A program made the position numbers and the translations under genes. A stretch of DNA of 8,601 bases from an uncultured Rickettsiales bacterium (lineage in GTDB: Bacteria > Pseudomonadota > Alphaproteobacteria > Rickettsiales > UBA1997): contig CALBSF010000189.1 of NCBI GenBank assembly GCA_937927795.1, positions 1 to 8,601 on the forward strand, read 5' to 3'. This document shows positions 1 to 6,090 of the stretch, in pieces. Every line of letters begins with the position of its first letter. The stretch's first letter is position 1. The notes beneath the pieces were generated by a model that did no database searches, was not told the DNA's origin, and worked only from the letters and a program-made list of their open reading frames with translations.

Positions 1-1
1 A

Positions 2-358
2 ATACTACTTGAAGTAATAACAGATGCTGATTTAATTGCTTATAATAAGGCCTATGATCCAGCTACTGGTATCTATCATGCATCATTAACACCAATTAGG
101 GAATATCTAGACACATTTGGAGAGGACACTATAGATATAACGTATCAAATATCTGATGTATCTAATATAGCGGTAAAGAATAGTTCAAGATCTAAGACAA
201 TAAACCTACCAGATACTCCTAACAATAGAAGGGTATTTAGCTCTATTAGTGAAATGGGATTTGTTGATGGATACAATGCGAAAAGAAAATCTAGATGTTA
301 CGTCCTAGTCGACACAGTTATTGTATTCGAGGGATATCTTCAATTGGTAAATTACTAA
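2..358 (+). CDS. 3' part of a phage structural-like protein (5' end outside window)
   Basis: This frame is open from the left edge to a TAA at 356-358 and gives 118 residues with no start visible inside the window. The translation reads as real protein (ITDADLIAYNKAYDPATG, then SSRSKTINLPDTPNNRRVF, then VIVFEGYLQLVNY). The pattern 'S-R-S-K-T-I-x-L-P-x-T-x-N-N-x-x-F' followed by 'VFEGYLQL' recalls virion structural proteins of Bacteroidota and uncultured marine phages. That link is from memory, not a search. In the proteins I recall, the chain continues well beyond 'GYLQL', so stopping three residues later looks like a truncation. Codon use is unlike the neighbours: Ile is ATA in 7 of 12 and Leu is CTA in 4 of 9, whereas the downstream genes mostly use ATT and TTA. 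It converges on the minus-strand lipoprotein gene and overlaps it by 41 bases. It could be a prophage remnant or a misassembled junction. Confidence 0.5.
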   Translation: MLLEVITDADLIAYNKAYDPATGIYHASLTPIREYLDTFGEDTIDITYQISDVSNIAVKNSSRSKTINLPDTPNNRRVFSSISEMGFVDGYNAKRKSRCYVLVDTVIVFEGYLQLVNY

Positions 359-662
359 ACTGTCCTTCTAAAATTAGATATCCTTTTATTTCGTTATTCT
401 TATCTAATTTTAAAAGAGTTTTTTTGTAATCTATAGTAATAATTCCTTTTTGTTTGAGTAAAACAATTCTACTTAAAACCCTTGATTCATCAGCAAATAC
501 ATAGTGATATTGCCCGCCAATCATCACTATATAACGACCATCTTCGCCAATTAAAAATTGATTAATGCTTTCATCATAAATTTTGCCACTCCAAAGCGAT
601 TTAGTTATGCAAGAGCTTGTGAAAAATAAAATTAGGCAGAAAAATATTTTATAAATTTTCAT
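318..662 (-). CDS. small putative lipoprotein of unknown function
   Basis: This 114-residue protein has a basic start, a hydrophobic stretch (residues 5-14) and TSSC with Cys18, a plausible but weak lipobox because Thr rather than Leu is at -3. That predicts a lipid-anchored, periplasm-facing protein. The mature part begins TKSLWSGKIYDESINQ and contains GGQYHYVF, a small mixed-sheet look. I recall similar short lipoproteins in other Proteobacteria but know no function. Its ATG (660-662) overlaps the stop of the PstS-like gene by one base (TAATG), so it is probably translated by re-initiation after that gene and may work with it in the envelope. The last 13 or so codons lie inside the convergent phage-like frame. 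If a junction occurred there, the natural C-terminus may be missing. No Shine-Dalgarno sequence is seen. Confidence 0.75.
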   Translation of the reverse strand: MKIYKIFFCLILFFTSSCITKSLWSGKIYDESINQFLIGEDGRYIVMIGGQYHYVFADESRVLSRIVLLKQKGIITIDYKKTLLKLDKNNEIKGYLILEGQFSNLPIEDIPRIQ

Positions 663-1720
663 TATTTTTTAATTTTTAAAGAAATGTTTTTTTGCATTTC
701 TTTTAGTTCTTTTTGATTCATTGCAACCAATCCGCCATTGATTAAATAGCCTTTTGGTCCAATAGTTTCTTGATTGATTATTTCACCAATAAAATCTTTT
801 AATTCTGGTAATAAATTTAAATGTTCTTTTTTGAAATAAACAAAAAGTGGACGAGAAAGTGGATATTTTTTTGCAGCGATTGTTTTGTAATCAGGGCTTG
901 ATCCGTCTATTTGCATTCCTTTGATTACCGCATTATTAGCAATTAAAAAATTAAAGCCAAAAATTCCAAAAGCGTCTTTATCGCCTTTTAAAGCTTGAAT
1001 AATTAAATTATCATTTTCTCCAGATTCAATAAAATTTCCATCATTTCTAAATTTATGACATTGCTCTTTTCTTAAATTATCATTTTTGATTGCAGCAATA
1101 AAATCTTGATTATTTAAACAAAGATGCTCAGCAAGCATTTCTGCAAAAACATCTCTAGTTCCAGAGCTTGAAGGCGGCCCGTAAACTTTAATTTTTGTAT
1201 TTGGTAATTTTTCATCAATTTGATTCCAAGTTTGATATGGATTATTGATTAATTTTTTAGTTTTTTGATCGATAATTTTTTGCGCCAAAGCTAAAAAGAT
1301 TTGATCTTTGGTTAATTTAATATTTGGTGCTTTAATAAAATTACCAAAAATAATTCCATCATAACCAATTTTAATTTCGATTATATTTTGAATGCCATTT
1401 TTTTTGCAAAGCTCAATTTCGCTTGATTCTATTGGTCTTGAGGCATTTACAAAATCTGGATATTCTAAGCCAACTCCTTGGCAAAAAAACTTAAAACCAC
1501 CCGTAGTTCCGCTTGATTCAACGAGCGGAGTTGTGATTGGTGATTTTTTTAAACTTTGTAATCGACTAAACTCTTGAGATACCGCGCCCATTAAAGGTGA
1601 AATTGTGGAAGATCCAACCATGTAAATATATGACCTTTTTGCAGCTTCATTTTCAAGGGCAAATGAGGTTTTAGATTGAAAAATTGTGATAAGAAAAATA
1701 ATTAATATTTTTATTTTCAT
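662..1720 (-). CDS. pstS: PstS-like periplasmic phosphate-binding protein
   Basis: This is a 352-residue extracytoplasmic solute-binding protein of the PstS/SphX type. It captures phosphate in the periplasm, normally for the PstCAB importer. A signal peptide covers about residues 1-21 (hydrophobic core, then SFA before LENEAA). Family motifs appear in the usual order: GSSTISPL near 36, ESSGTTGG near 68, NASRPI near 92, GYDGIIF near 118, PSSSGTRD near 183, YPLSRPL near 286, and a C-terminal GPKGYLINGGLV. The Ser/Thr/Arg loops match those that hold the oxyanion in PstS. Length is typical. The ATG at 1718-1720 follows the signal peptide logic; no Shine-Dalgarno is visible. The gene is followed by a lipoprotein gene sharing a TAATG overlap. 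It is preceded by a dispersed hairpin, so it may have its own promoter. No pstC, pstA, pstB or phoU lies in the window, so a role other than transport (signalling, surface display) is possible. Confidence 0.88.
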   Translation of the reverse strand: MKIKILIIFLITIFQSKTSFALENEAAKRSYIYMVGSSTISPLMGAVSQEFSRLQSLKKSPITTPLVESSGTTGGFKFFCQGVGLEYPDFVNASRPIESSEIELCKKNGIQNIIEIKIGYDGIIFGNFIKAPNIKLTKDQIFLALAQKIIDQKTKKLINNPYQTWNQIDEKLPNTKIKVYGPPSSSGTRDVFAEMLAEHLCLNNQDFIAAIKNDNLRKEQCHKFRNDGNFIESGENDNLIIQALKGDKDAFGIFGFNFLIANNAVIKGMQIDGSSPDYKTIAAKKYPLSRPLFVYFKKEHLNLLPELKDFIGEIINQETIGPKGYLINGGLVAMNQKELKEMQKNISLKIKK

Positions 1721-1745
1721 GAGATTTATTTTTATTTTAACACCT

Positions 1746-1779
1746 CGTCATCCTTGATGCGAAGAGCTCAAGGATGACG
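1746..1779. repeat. REP-like hairpin, CGTCATCCTTGA type
   Basis: A perfect 12-bp inverted repeat, CGTCATCCTTGA (1746-1757) and TCAAGGATGACG (1768-1779), is separated by a 10-base loop. It sits in the 65-base gap between the Cys/His repeat protein and the PstS-like gene. Only the plus-strand side is followed by T's (ATATTTTT), and no plus-strand gene ends here, so a dispersed palindrome fits better than a dedicated terminator. On the minus-strand transcript it could still stabilise or partly terminate the message. Its CGTCATC end is shared with the hairpin near 6014. Confidence 0.7.
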
Positions 1780-1785
1780 ATATTT

Positions 1786-2487
1786 TTAATTAGCACTTAT
1801 ACCATAAGAATCAAGATTTCGCAAGATTTCTTTAATAGTATTAAGCCTTTCTTTACTTGTTATTTGACTAGGAGGCGACATTCTTCTTAAACATTGGCGA
1901 AATAATTTATTGTGATATTCGCTAGTTTTATCAATTTTACCTTCCTGCCATAATTCACAATATTCAGGGCAGCGTATTTGTGCCATTTTTACAATTTGGG
2001 TAACATCATTGGCATCATTTCCCGCTGTTTTGTCATTCTTATTATTGATGCTACCAGCAGCATAAGAATTAAGATTTTGTAGGATTTTTTTAGTAGTATT
2101 AACTTCTTCTTTATTTGTTGTCTGACCAGGAGGTGAAATTACCTTTAAACATTGGTTAAATAATTTATTATGATATTCGCTAGTTTTATCAATTTTATCT
2201 TCCTGCCATAATTTATAATATTCAGGGCAGCGCGTTTGCACCATTTTTACAATTTGAGTAACATCATTAACCATTTTGCCCGCTATTTTATCAGCCTTTC
2301 CCGACAAGCTTTGGCTGCACTCAAGTAGCATCTCTTCATGTTTTGGATTATTATCATCAAACTTATCTTCTTTTCGTAATTGACAATATTCTTTGCAAAT
2401 CTGGCTTTGATTGCAAAGATTATCATCAATCATTGAGGCGAAGGCTTGGTTACTTAAAAGTAAAAGTAAAAATAATATTTTTTTCAT
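1786..2487 (-). CDS. secreted protein with three C-x3-[CY]-x14-H-x6-C motifs
   Basis: This 233-residue protein has a clear signal peptide (MKKILFLLLLLSNQAFA, cleavage near 17/18), so it is periplasmic or secreted. I do not recognise a named family. Three units share exact Cys/His spacing: C31/C35/H50/C57, C87/Tyr91/H106/C113 and C173/C177/H192/C199. Units two and three sit in an in-frame duplication: residues 66-142 and 152-228 are identical at 55 of 77 positions with no indels. Unit one is shorter and more diverged. The spacing could serve disulfide-stabilised helical hairpins or metal binding, and the sequence alone cannot tell which. The charged, mostly helical composition (LWQE.KIDKTSEYHNKLF) suits small helical bundles. 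The gene begins six bases after the mlaE-like stop, so it is likely co-transcribed with it. No Shine-Dalgarno is evident at the ATG (2485-2487). Confidence 0.8.
   Translation of the reverse strand: MKKILFLLLLLSNQAFASMIDDNLCNQSQICKEYCQLRKEDKFDDNNPKHEEMLLECSQSLSGKADKIAGKMVNDVTQIVKMVQTRCPEYYKLWQEDKIDKTSEYHNKLFNQCLKVISPPGQTTNKEEVNTTKKILQNLNSYAAGSINNKNDKTAGNDANDVTQIVKMAQIRCPEYCELWQEGKIDKTSEYHNKLFRQCLRRMSPPSQITSKERLNTIKEILRNLDSYGISAN
1803..2292. repeat. in-frame tandem duplication inside the secreted Cys/His protein gene
   Basis: Two direct copies, about 1803-2034 and 2061-2292, align at a constant 258-base (86-codon) offset with no insertions or deletions. Shared blocks include TGATATTCGCTAGTTTTATC and ATATTCAGGGCAGCG. 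The copies encode residues 152-228 and 66-142 of the minus-strand protein. Similarity at DNA level shows duplication rather than convergence. Confidence 0.9.
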
Positions 2488-2493
2488 AAAATT

Positions 2494-3279
2494 TTAACCA
2501 AAAAATATTCCTGTAATTATATAATTTAAAAGTAAGATAGTAATTGATGCAGCCACAACAGCATTGGTTGTAGCAATTCCAACTCCTTCAGCGCCGCCTT
2601 TAGAATTATAGCCAAAATAACAGCCCATGATTGAAATTACAAAGCCAAAAAATCCTGCTTTTACAAGACCGGAAACCACATCAATTTGTTCTAAAAATTT
2701 GAAAGTATTGCTAATGTAAGGCCCTGAAGAAAATCCTAAAGAATGAACACTTACTAGATAACCGCCCATTACGCCAATTATATCAGCAATTAACACTAAG
2801 CAAGGAAGCATTAAAACGCCAGCAATAACGCGCGGTGCAACTAGATATTTAAAAGGATTGGTTGAAAGAGTGCGAAGTGCGTCAAGTTGTTCGGTAACTT
2901 TCATGGTGCCAATTTCGGCTGCCATTGATGCACCAACTCTTCCTGCCACCATTAAACCAGCCAAAACCGGGCCAAGTTCGCGGGTAATTGATAATACTAC
3001 AACCGTGGCAATTGTGCTTTCGGCGTTGAAACGAGAAAAGCCAGAATAGCTTTGCAGTGCCAAAACTGCGCCAGAAAAAATTGCGGTTAAACCAACAACT
3101 GGAAGAGAAAAATATCCAATTTGTAGAAATTGTTTTAAAATTAAACGAGGATAAAATGGTGGAGTAAAGCAGTGAATTACAGCGTTAACCATAAAAATGA
3201 TTATCTCACCTAATTTAGCCAAATTAAGTAAAGTAAAATGGCCAATTTTTTCGATAGGATTTAAAATTTTTGTTAGCAT
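2494..3279 (-). CDS. mlaE: MlaE/YrbE-family ABC transporter permease
   Basis: This 261-residue inner-membrane permease belongs to the MlaE (YrbE, DUF140) family. In the MlaFEDB complex such proteins move phospholipids between the inner and outer membrane, pairing with an MlaF ATPase and an MCE-domain protein, MlaD. The family core is intact: SGAVLALQSY near 69, ELGPVLAGLMVAGRVGAS at 101-118, AAEIGTMKVTEQLDALR at 120-136, then NPFKYLVAPR, and hydrophobic segments near 55-77, 150-180, 205-225 and 240-260. Length is standard. The ATG at 3277-3279 gives the usual N-terminal amphipathic helix region. It is the first gene of the minus-strand block, and its stop lies six bases before the secreted repeat protein. 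Neither mlaF nor mlaD is adjacent on either side in this window, so the partners must be encoded elsewhere. No Shine-Dalgarno is visible. Confidence 0.92.
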   Translation of the reverse strand: MLTKILNPIEKIGHFTLLNLAKLGEIIIFMVNAVIHCFTPPFYPRLILKQFLQIGYFSLPVVGLTAIFSGAVLALQSYSGFSRFNAESTIATVVVLSITRELGPVLAGLMVAGRVGASMAAEIGTMKVTEQLDALRTLSTNPFKYLVAPRVIAGVLMLPCLVLIADIIGVMGGYLVSVHSLGFSSGPYISNTFKFLEQIDVVSGLVKAGFFGFVISIMGCYFGYNSKGGAEGVGIATTNAVVAASITILLLNYIITGIFFG

Positions 3280-3310
3280 TTTAAATTATTTGATTAATTA
3301 ATGGTTTGCT

Positions 3311-3420
3311 GTTAGAATTCTATGAATAGACCCCGCAACAAGTGCGGGGTGACAGACTTGAGAAGAAATTTCGTCCAAGTGTCACCCCGCACTTGTTGCG
3401 GGGTCTATTTTGATTCTAAC
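3311..3420. repeat. REPIN/MITE-like inverted repeat with nested CACCCCGCA hairpins
   Basis: A 29-base arm at 3325-3353 is perfectly complementary to 3381-3409. The outer ends GTTAGAAT (3311-3318) and ATTCTAAC (3413-3420) also pair, as do ACTTG (3356-3360) and CAAGT (3376-3380) inside, so the whole unit of about 110 bases can fold into one long stem with small bulges. Each arm is itself a hairpin: ACCCCGCA, a 5-base loop, TGCGGGGT (3330-3350 and 3384-3404). This two-REPs-in-opposite-orientation design is that of REPINs, which are non-autonomous and moved by RAYT transposases; none is in the window. It is far richer in GC than its surroundings and lies between two divergent genes. I see no convincing target duplication. 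Confidence 0.85.
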
Positions 3421-3439
3421 ATAGGCTAGCTATTAGATA
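3410..3439 (+). promoter_or_regulatory. candidate sigma-70-type promoter for the metal-uptake operon
   Basis: TTGATT (3410-3415) and TAGATA (3434-3439) are 18 bases apart, or TTAGAT (3433-3438) at 17, about 15 bases before the first plus-strand ATG at 3454. The -35-like box overlaps the outer end of the inverted repeat. In such AT-rich DNA chance matches are common, so this is tentative. I found no convincing Zur or Fur operator palindrome between 3421 and 3453. Confidence 0.3.
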
Positions 3440-3453
3440 AAAACAATTTATAA

Positions 3454-3819
3454 ATGATAAACCAAAAACATAAGTTTGCAATTTTATGTTTACTTACCTT
3501 TTTTATTTTAGGTAAGTTTTTTGTGCTGCTCCATTCTTTTTCTCACTCAAATCAACCAAGTAATTTAATTTTATCAGAAAATAAAAATTTTATAGAAAAA
3601 ATTATTTTTTCTCACGATAAAAATAAGTCTCACAAAAATTTCGATGATTGTGTTTTATGTTCATTTAGTAATCTACAAAATCAGATTTTTTTAACAGATA
3701 ATATTTTCTTTTTTTCATCATTTTTTATCTTAATTTTTGCTTTAAGATTTTATAATTTTTCCAAACTTTCTTATCTATTAACTTCCAAACTAAGCAGAGC
3801 TCCCCCCTTTATTTCATAG
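3454..3819 (+). CDS. small DUF2946-like membrane protein with His/Cys motifs
   Basis: This 121-residue protein has two hydrophobic segments (about 8-26 and 84-100) flanking a polar middle that carries possible metal ligands: H27, H31, H54, H60 and a C66-V-L-C69 pair. It ends SKLSRAPPFIS. A Cys-x2-Cys (or His-x-Cys-x2-Cys) pair between two hydrophobic stretches plus a terminal R-[AG]-P-P is the pattern I recall for DUF2946 proteins, which commonly sit beside TonB-dependent receptors in metal-related clusters. Their function is unknown, and a role in metal sensing or handling is inference. It is the first plus-strand gene after the divergent spacer, 42 bases before the receptor start, and probably shares its transcript. 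The ATG has no visible Shine-Dalgarno. The central region with Cys and His would face the periplasm if the first segment acts as an uncleaved anchor or signal. Confidence 0.7.
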   Translation: MINQKHKFAILCLLTFFILGKFFVLLHSFSHSNQPSNLILSENKNFIEKIIFSHDKNKSHKNFDDCVLCSFSNLQNQIFLTDNIFFFSSFFILIFALRFYNFSKLSYLLTSKLSRAPPFIS

Positions 3820-3861
3820 CGCTTAATACCATTTTAATTGATTAACTAAATTAATTTTGCT

Positions 3862-5979
3862 ATGAAAAAATTTTCTATATTATTTTCTATATTTTTATTA
3901 CTACAAAATATTGCTTTTGCAGCCAAAGTTGTACAACAAAAGGACGAAATTTTAAATTACCAAATTACTGCAACAAAACTTGAAAATTCAAGAAATAAAC
4001 TCTCCGCTAAAACTGGGCAAAGTTCTTATTCTTTTAATCAAGCTAACATTAATAATTTGCCGCAAGCGCAAACCAGCTCTCTAAATCAAGTTTTGCTTAG
4101 AGCTCCTGGAGTTACCCAAAATTCTTTTGGACAAATTCATATCAGAGGAGAGCATTCAAATGTTCAATATCGCATCAATGATGTTATGATTCCACAAGGA
4201 ATCAGCGGTTTTGGTGATAGTTTTGATACGCATTTTGCCGAGTCAATTGATTTGCTTAGAGGCGCTTTACCAGCACAATATGGCTATCAAACGGCGGGCG
4301 TGGTTGATATAAAAACTAAAGGTGGAAAATTTGAAAATGGCGGCAGATCTGAAATTTTGTTTGGAGGAAATCAATCGCTTGGTTACAACCAACAAATTAG
4401 CGGCTTTAAAGACCGTCTTAATTATTATTTAAACGCTAGTTATTTACAAAATAGCCGCGGAATTGAGTCGCCAACTGCATCAAAAAATTCATTACATAAT
4501 GATACTAAGCAAGATAAATTATTTGGTTATTTTTCTTATCTTTTAGATGCAAAAAAAAGATTAAGTTTGATTTTAGCTAACTCAACCAATCGCTTTGAAA
4601 TTCCTAATAAATCAGGGCAGGCGCGGCAATATGATTTGGATAATATTTTTATTTCATCAAGTAATTTAAATTCAAATCAAAAAGAATCTAATCGTTATGC
4701 AATTTTAGCCCTTCAAGGAGTAAGTGATAGCGATGTTGATTATCAAATTTCACTTTTTTCTAATCAAAGTAAAAACGAATATAAATCTGATTATTTTGGA
4801 GATTTAATTTATAGCGGAATATCTTCTAATACCTATAGATCTGCATTTACTAATGGAGCGCAAGGTGATTTTAGTTATGAATTAAATGATAAAAACACGC
4901 TTAGATCTGGATTTTTTATTAGTGATGAGCGAGCTAGAAATAATAAAAATAGCGGTGTTTTTTTACTTGCAGATCATGAAGAAGATGACCATCATGAGCA
5001 TGATTACCAGGCCACTCAAGAGATTATAAATATCAACGATAAAACAACAAAAAATAATCGTCTCTACGGATTTTATTTGCAAGATGAGTTTAAGGCTACA
5101 GAAAAATTAACTCTAAATTTGGGTTTAAGATTTGATCAATTTTCAGGAAATGTTACTGAAAATCAGCTTAGCCCAAGGCTTGGAGCAACATATAATATTT
5201 CTGCTGCAACCAAAATTCACGGAGGATATGCGCGTTATTTTTCTCCAGCGCGAACAACAAATTTATCAAATATTACAGTTTCTAAATATGTTGGAACCAC
5301 TGGTCAATCCGAATCTTCTTTAAGCGATAAGGTGAGGCCGCAGCGCAGTAATTATTATGACATTGGAATTTCTCATAAAGTAAATTCTAATTTAAATTTA
5401 AGTTTAGATACTTATTTAAAGCAAAGTAAAAACTTACTCGATGAGCACCAATATGGCAATTCCATGATTTATAGTCCTTTTAATTATGAAAAAGGCAAAT
5501 CTTACGGTATTGAATTTGGAGCTGATTATCAGAAAAATAATTTCTCTGCTTTTTTTAATTTTGCAGCGCAAAAAGCTCGCGCCAGAAATATTAATTCTGC
5601 GCAATATATGGTTCATCAAGAAGATCTCGATGCGGCATCATCAGGCTTTATACATGTAGATCACGATCAATCTTATACATCTTCTTTTGGAGCTAATTAT
5701 TTATTTTATCAAACAAATTATGGAATTGATGGTTTTTATGGATCAGGTCTTAGATCTGGAGAAGGAAGTTACAACACCATGCCTTCATACATTCAAATTA
5801 ACGCTAGCGCTTCTCGTGATTTTGATTTACCAATAATCAAAAAAACTAATTTTCGTCTAGCAATGTTAAATATTTTTGACAATATTTATCAACTGCGCGA
5901 CGGCTCAGGAATAGCCGTAAAAGCCTCTCAATACGGACCAAGACGAACTTTATATTTAATAATAAGTAAAAGTTTTTAA
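3862..5979 (+). CDS. TonB-dependent outer-membrane receptor, probably for metal (ZnuD-like)
   Basis: This 705-residue receptor has a signal peptide ending FAFA-type at residue 20 (NIAFA before AKV). A TonB-box-like stretch, DEILNYQITATK, spans 28-39. The plug domain covers about 45-155 and contains LLRAPGV, IHIRGEHSNVQYRINDV, IDLLRGALPAQYG and GVVDIKTKGG. The rest is a 22-stranded-type beta barrel with alternating aromatic strands, closing in RRTLYLIISKSF with the terminal Phe typical of outer-membrane proteins. An acidic His-rich loop (H372, H377, H378, H380 with flanking Asp/Glu) and a second HVDHD site at 598-602 resemble the metal-capturing loops of ZnuD-type zinc receptors. The gene lies between a DUF2946-like protein and exbB-exbD-tonB plus a metal-binding protein, which supports metal import. 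Zinc is the best guess; nickel, cobalt or copper are not excluded. A strong hairpin follows the stop before exbB. Confidence 0.92.
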   Translation: MKKFSILFSIFLLLQNIAFAAKVVQQKDEILNYQITATKLENSRNKLSAKTGQSSYSFNQANINNLPQAQTSSLNQVLLRAPGVTQNSFGQIHIRGEHSNVQYRINDVMIPQGISGFGDSFDTHFAESIDLLRGALPAQYGYQTAGVVDIKTKGGKFENGGRSEILFGGNQSLGYNQQISGFKDRLNYYLNASYLQNSRGIESPTASKNSLHNDTKQDKLFGYFSYLLDAKKRLSLILANSTNRFEIPNKSGQARQYDLDNIFISSSNLNSNQKESNRYAILALQGVSDSDVDYQISLFSNQSKNEYKSDYFGDLIYSGISSNTYRSAFTNGAQGDFSYELNDKNTLRSGFFISDERARNNKNSGVFLLADHEEDDHHEHDYQATQEIININDKTTKNNRLYGFYLQDEFKATEKLTLNLGLRFDQFSGNVTENQLSPRLGATYNISAATKIHGGYARYFSPARTTNLSNITVSKYVGTTGQSESSLSDKVRPQRSNYYDIGISHKVNSNLNLSLDTYLKQSKNLLDEHQYGNSMIYSPFNYEKGKSYGIEFGADYQKNNFSAFFNFAAQKARARNINSAQYMVHQEDLDAASSGFIHVDHDQSYTSSFGANYLFYQTNYGIDGFYGSGLRSGEGSYNTMPSYIQINASASRDFDLPIIKKTNFRLAMLNIFDNIYQLRDGSGIAVKASQYGPRRTLYLIISKSF

Positions 5980-6013
5980 GATAATTAAAAATAAGCGTGT
6001 GGTGAAATTTCTA

Positions 6014-6058
6014 CCCCCAGTCGTCATCTCAACTTAAGTTCGAGATGACGACTGGGGG
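6014..6058. repeat. REP-like hairpin, 17-bp stem, between receptor and exbB
   Basis: CCCCCAGTCGTCATCTC (6014-6030) pairs perfectly with GAGATGACGACTGGGGG (6042-6058). The 11-base loop begins with the self-complementary AACTTAAGTT. No T-run follows (TGATAAAATAAT), so it is not a standard intrinsic terminator. It may be a dispersed palindrome that also protects the upstream receptor mRNA or attenuates read-through into exbB. It fills most of the 111-base gap between the two genes. Confidence 0.8.
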
Positions 6059-6090
6059 GGTGATAAAATAATCAAGTAATTAATAAATTT

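Noticed and set aside
1392..1577. Plus-strand open frame of 61 codons
   Set aside because: It lies wholly inside the well-supported PstS-like gene on the other strand and shows no domain or signal.
1746..1779. Intrinsic terminator for the minus-strand block
   Set aside because: The minus-strand side of the stem is followed by AGGTGTTAAAATAAA rather than a U-run, so only a repeat is claimed.
2858..3049. Plus-strand open frame of 63 codons
   Set aside because: It is antisense to the most conserved part of the MlaE-like gene and is a shadow of its codon pattern.
3311..3420. CRISPR-like repeat
   Set aside because: There are only two arms, in opposite orientation, with no spacer series or cas genes.
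3820..3861. Zur or Fur operator before the receptor (TTAATTGATTAACTAAATTAA)
   Set aside because: The symmetry is weak and made only of A/T, as expected by chance in this composition; it does not match an operator I can name.
5132..5323. Open frame of 63 codons within the receptor, same strand
   Set aside because: It is out of frame inside the receptor barrel and has no start signal or recognisable content.
5434..5619. Minus-strand open frame of 61 codons
   Set aside because: It is antisense to the receptor barrel, with no supporting features.
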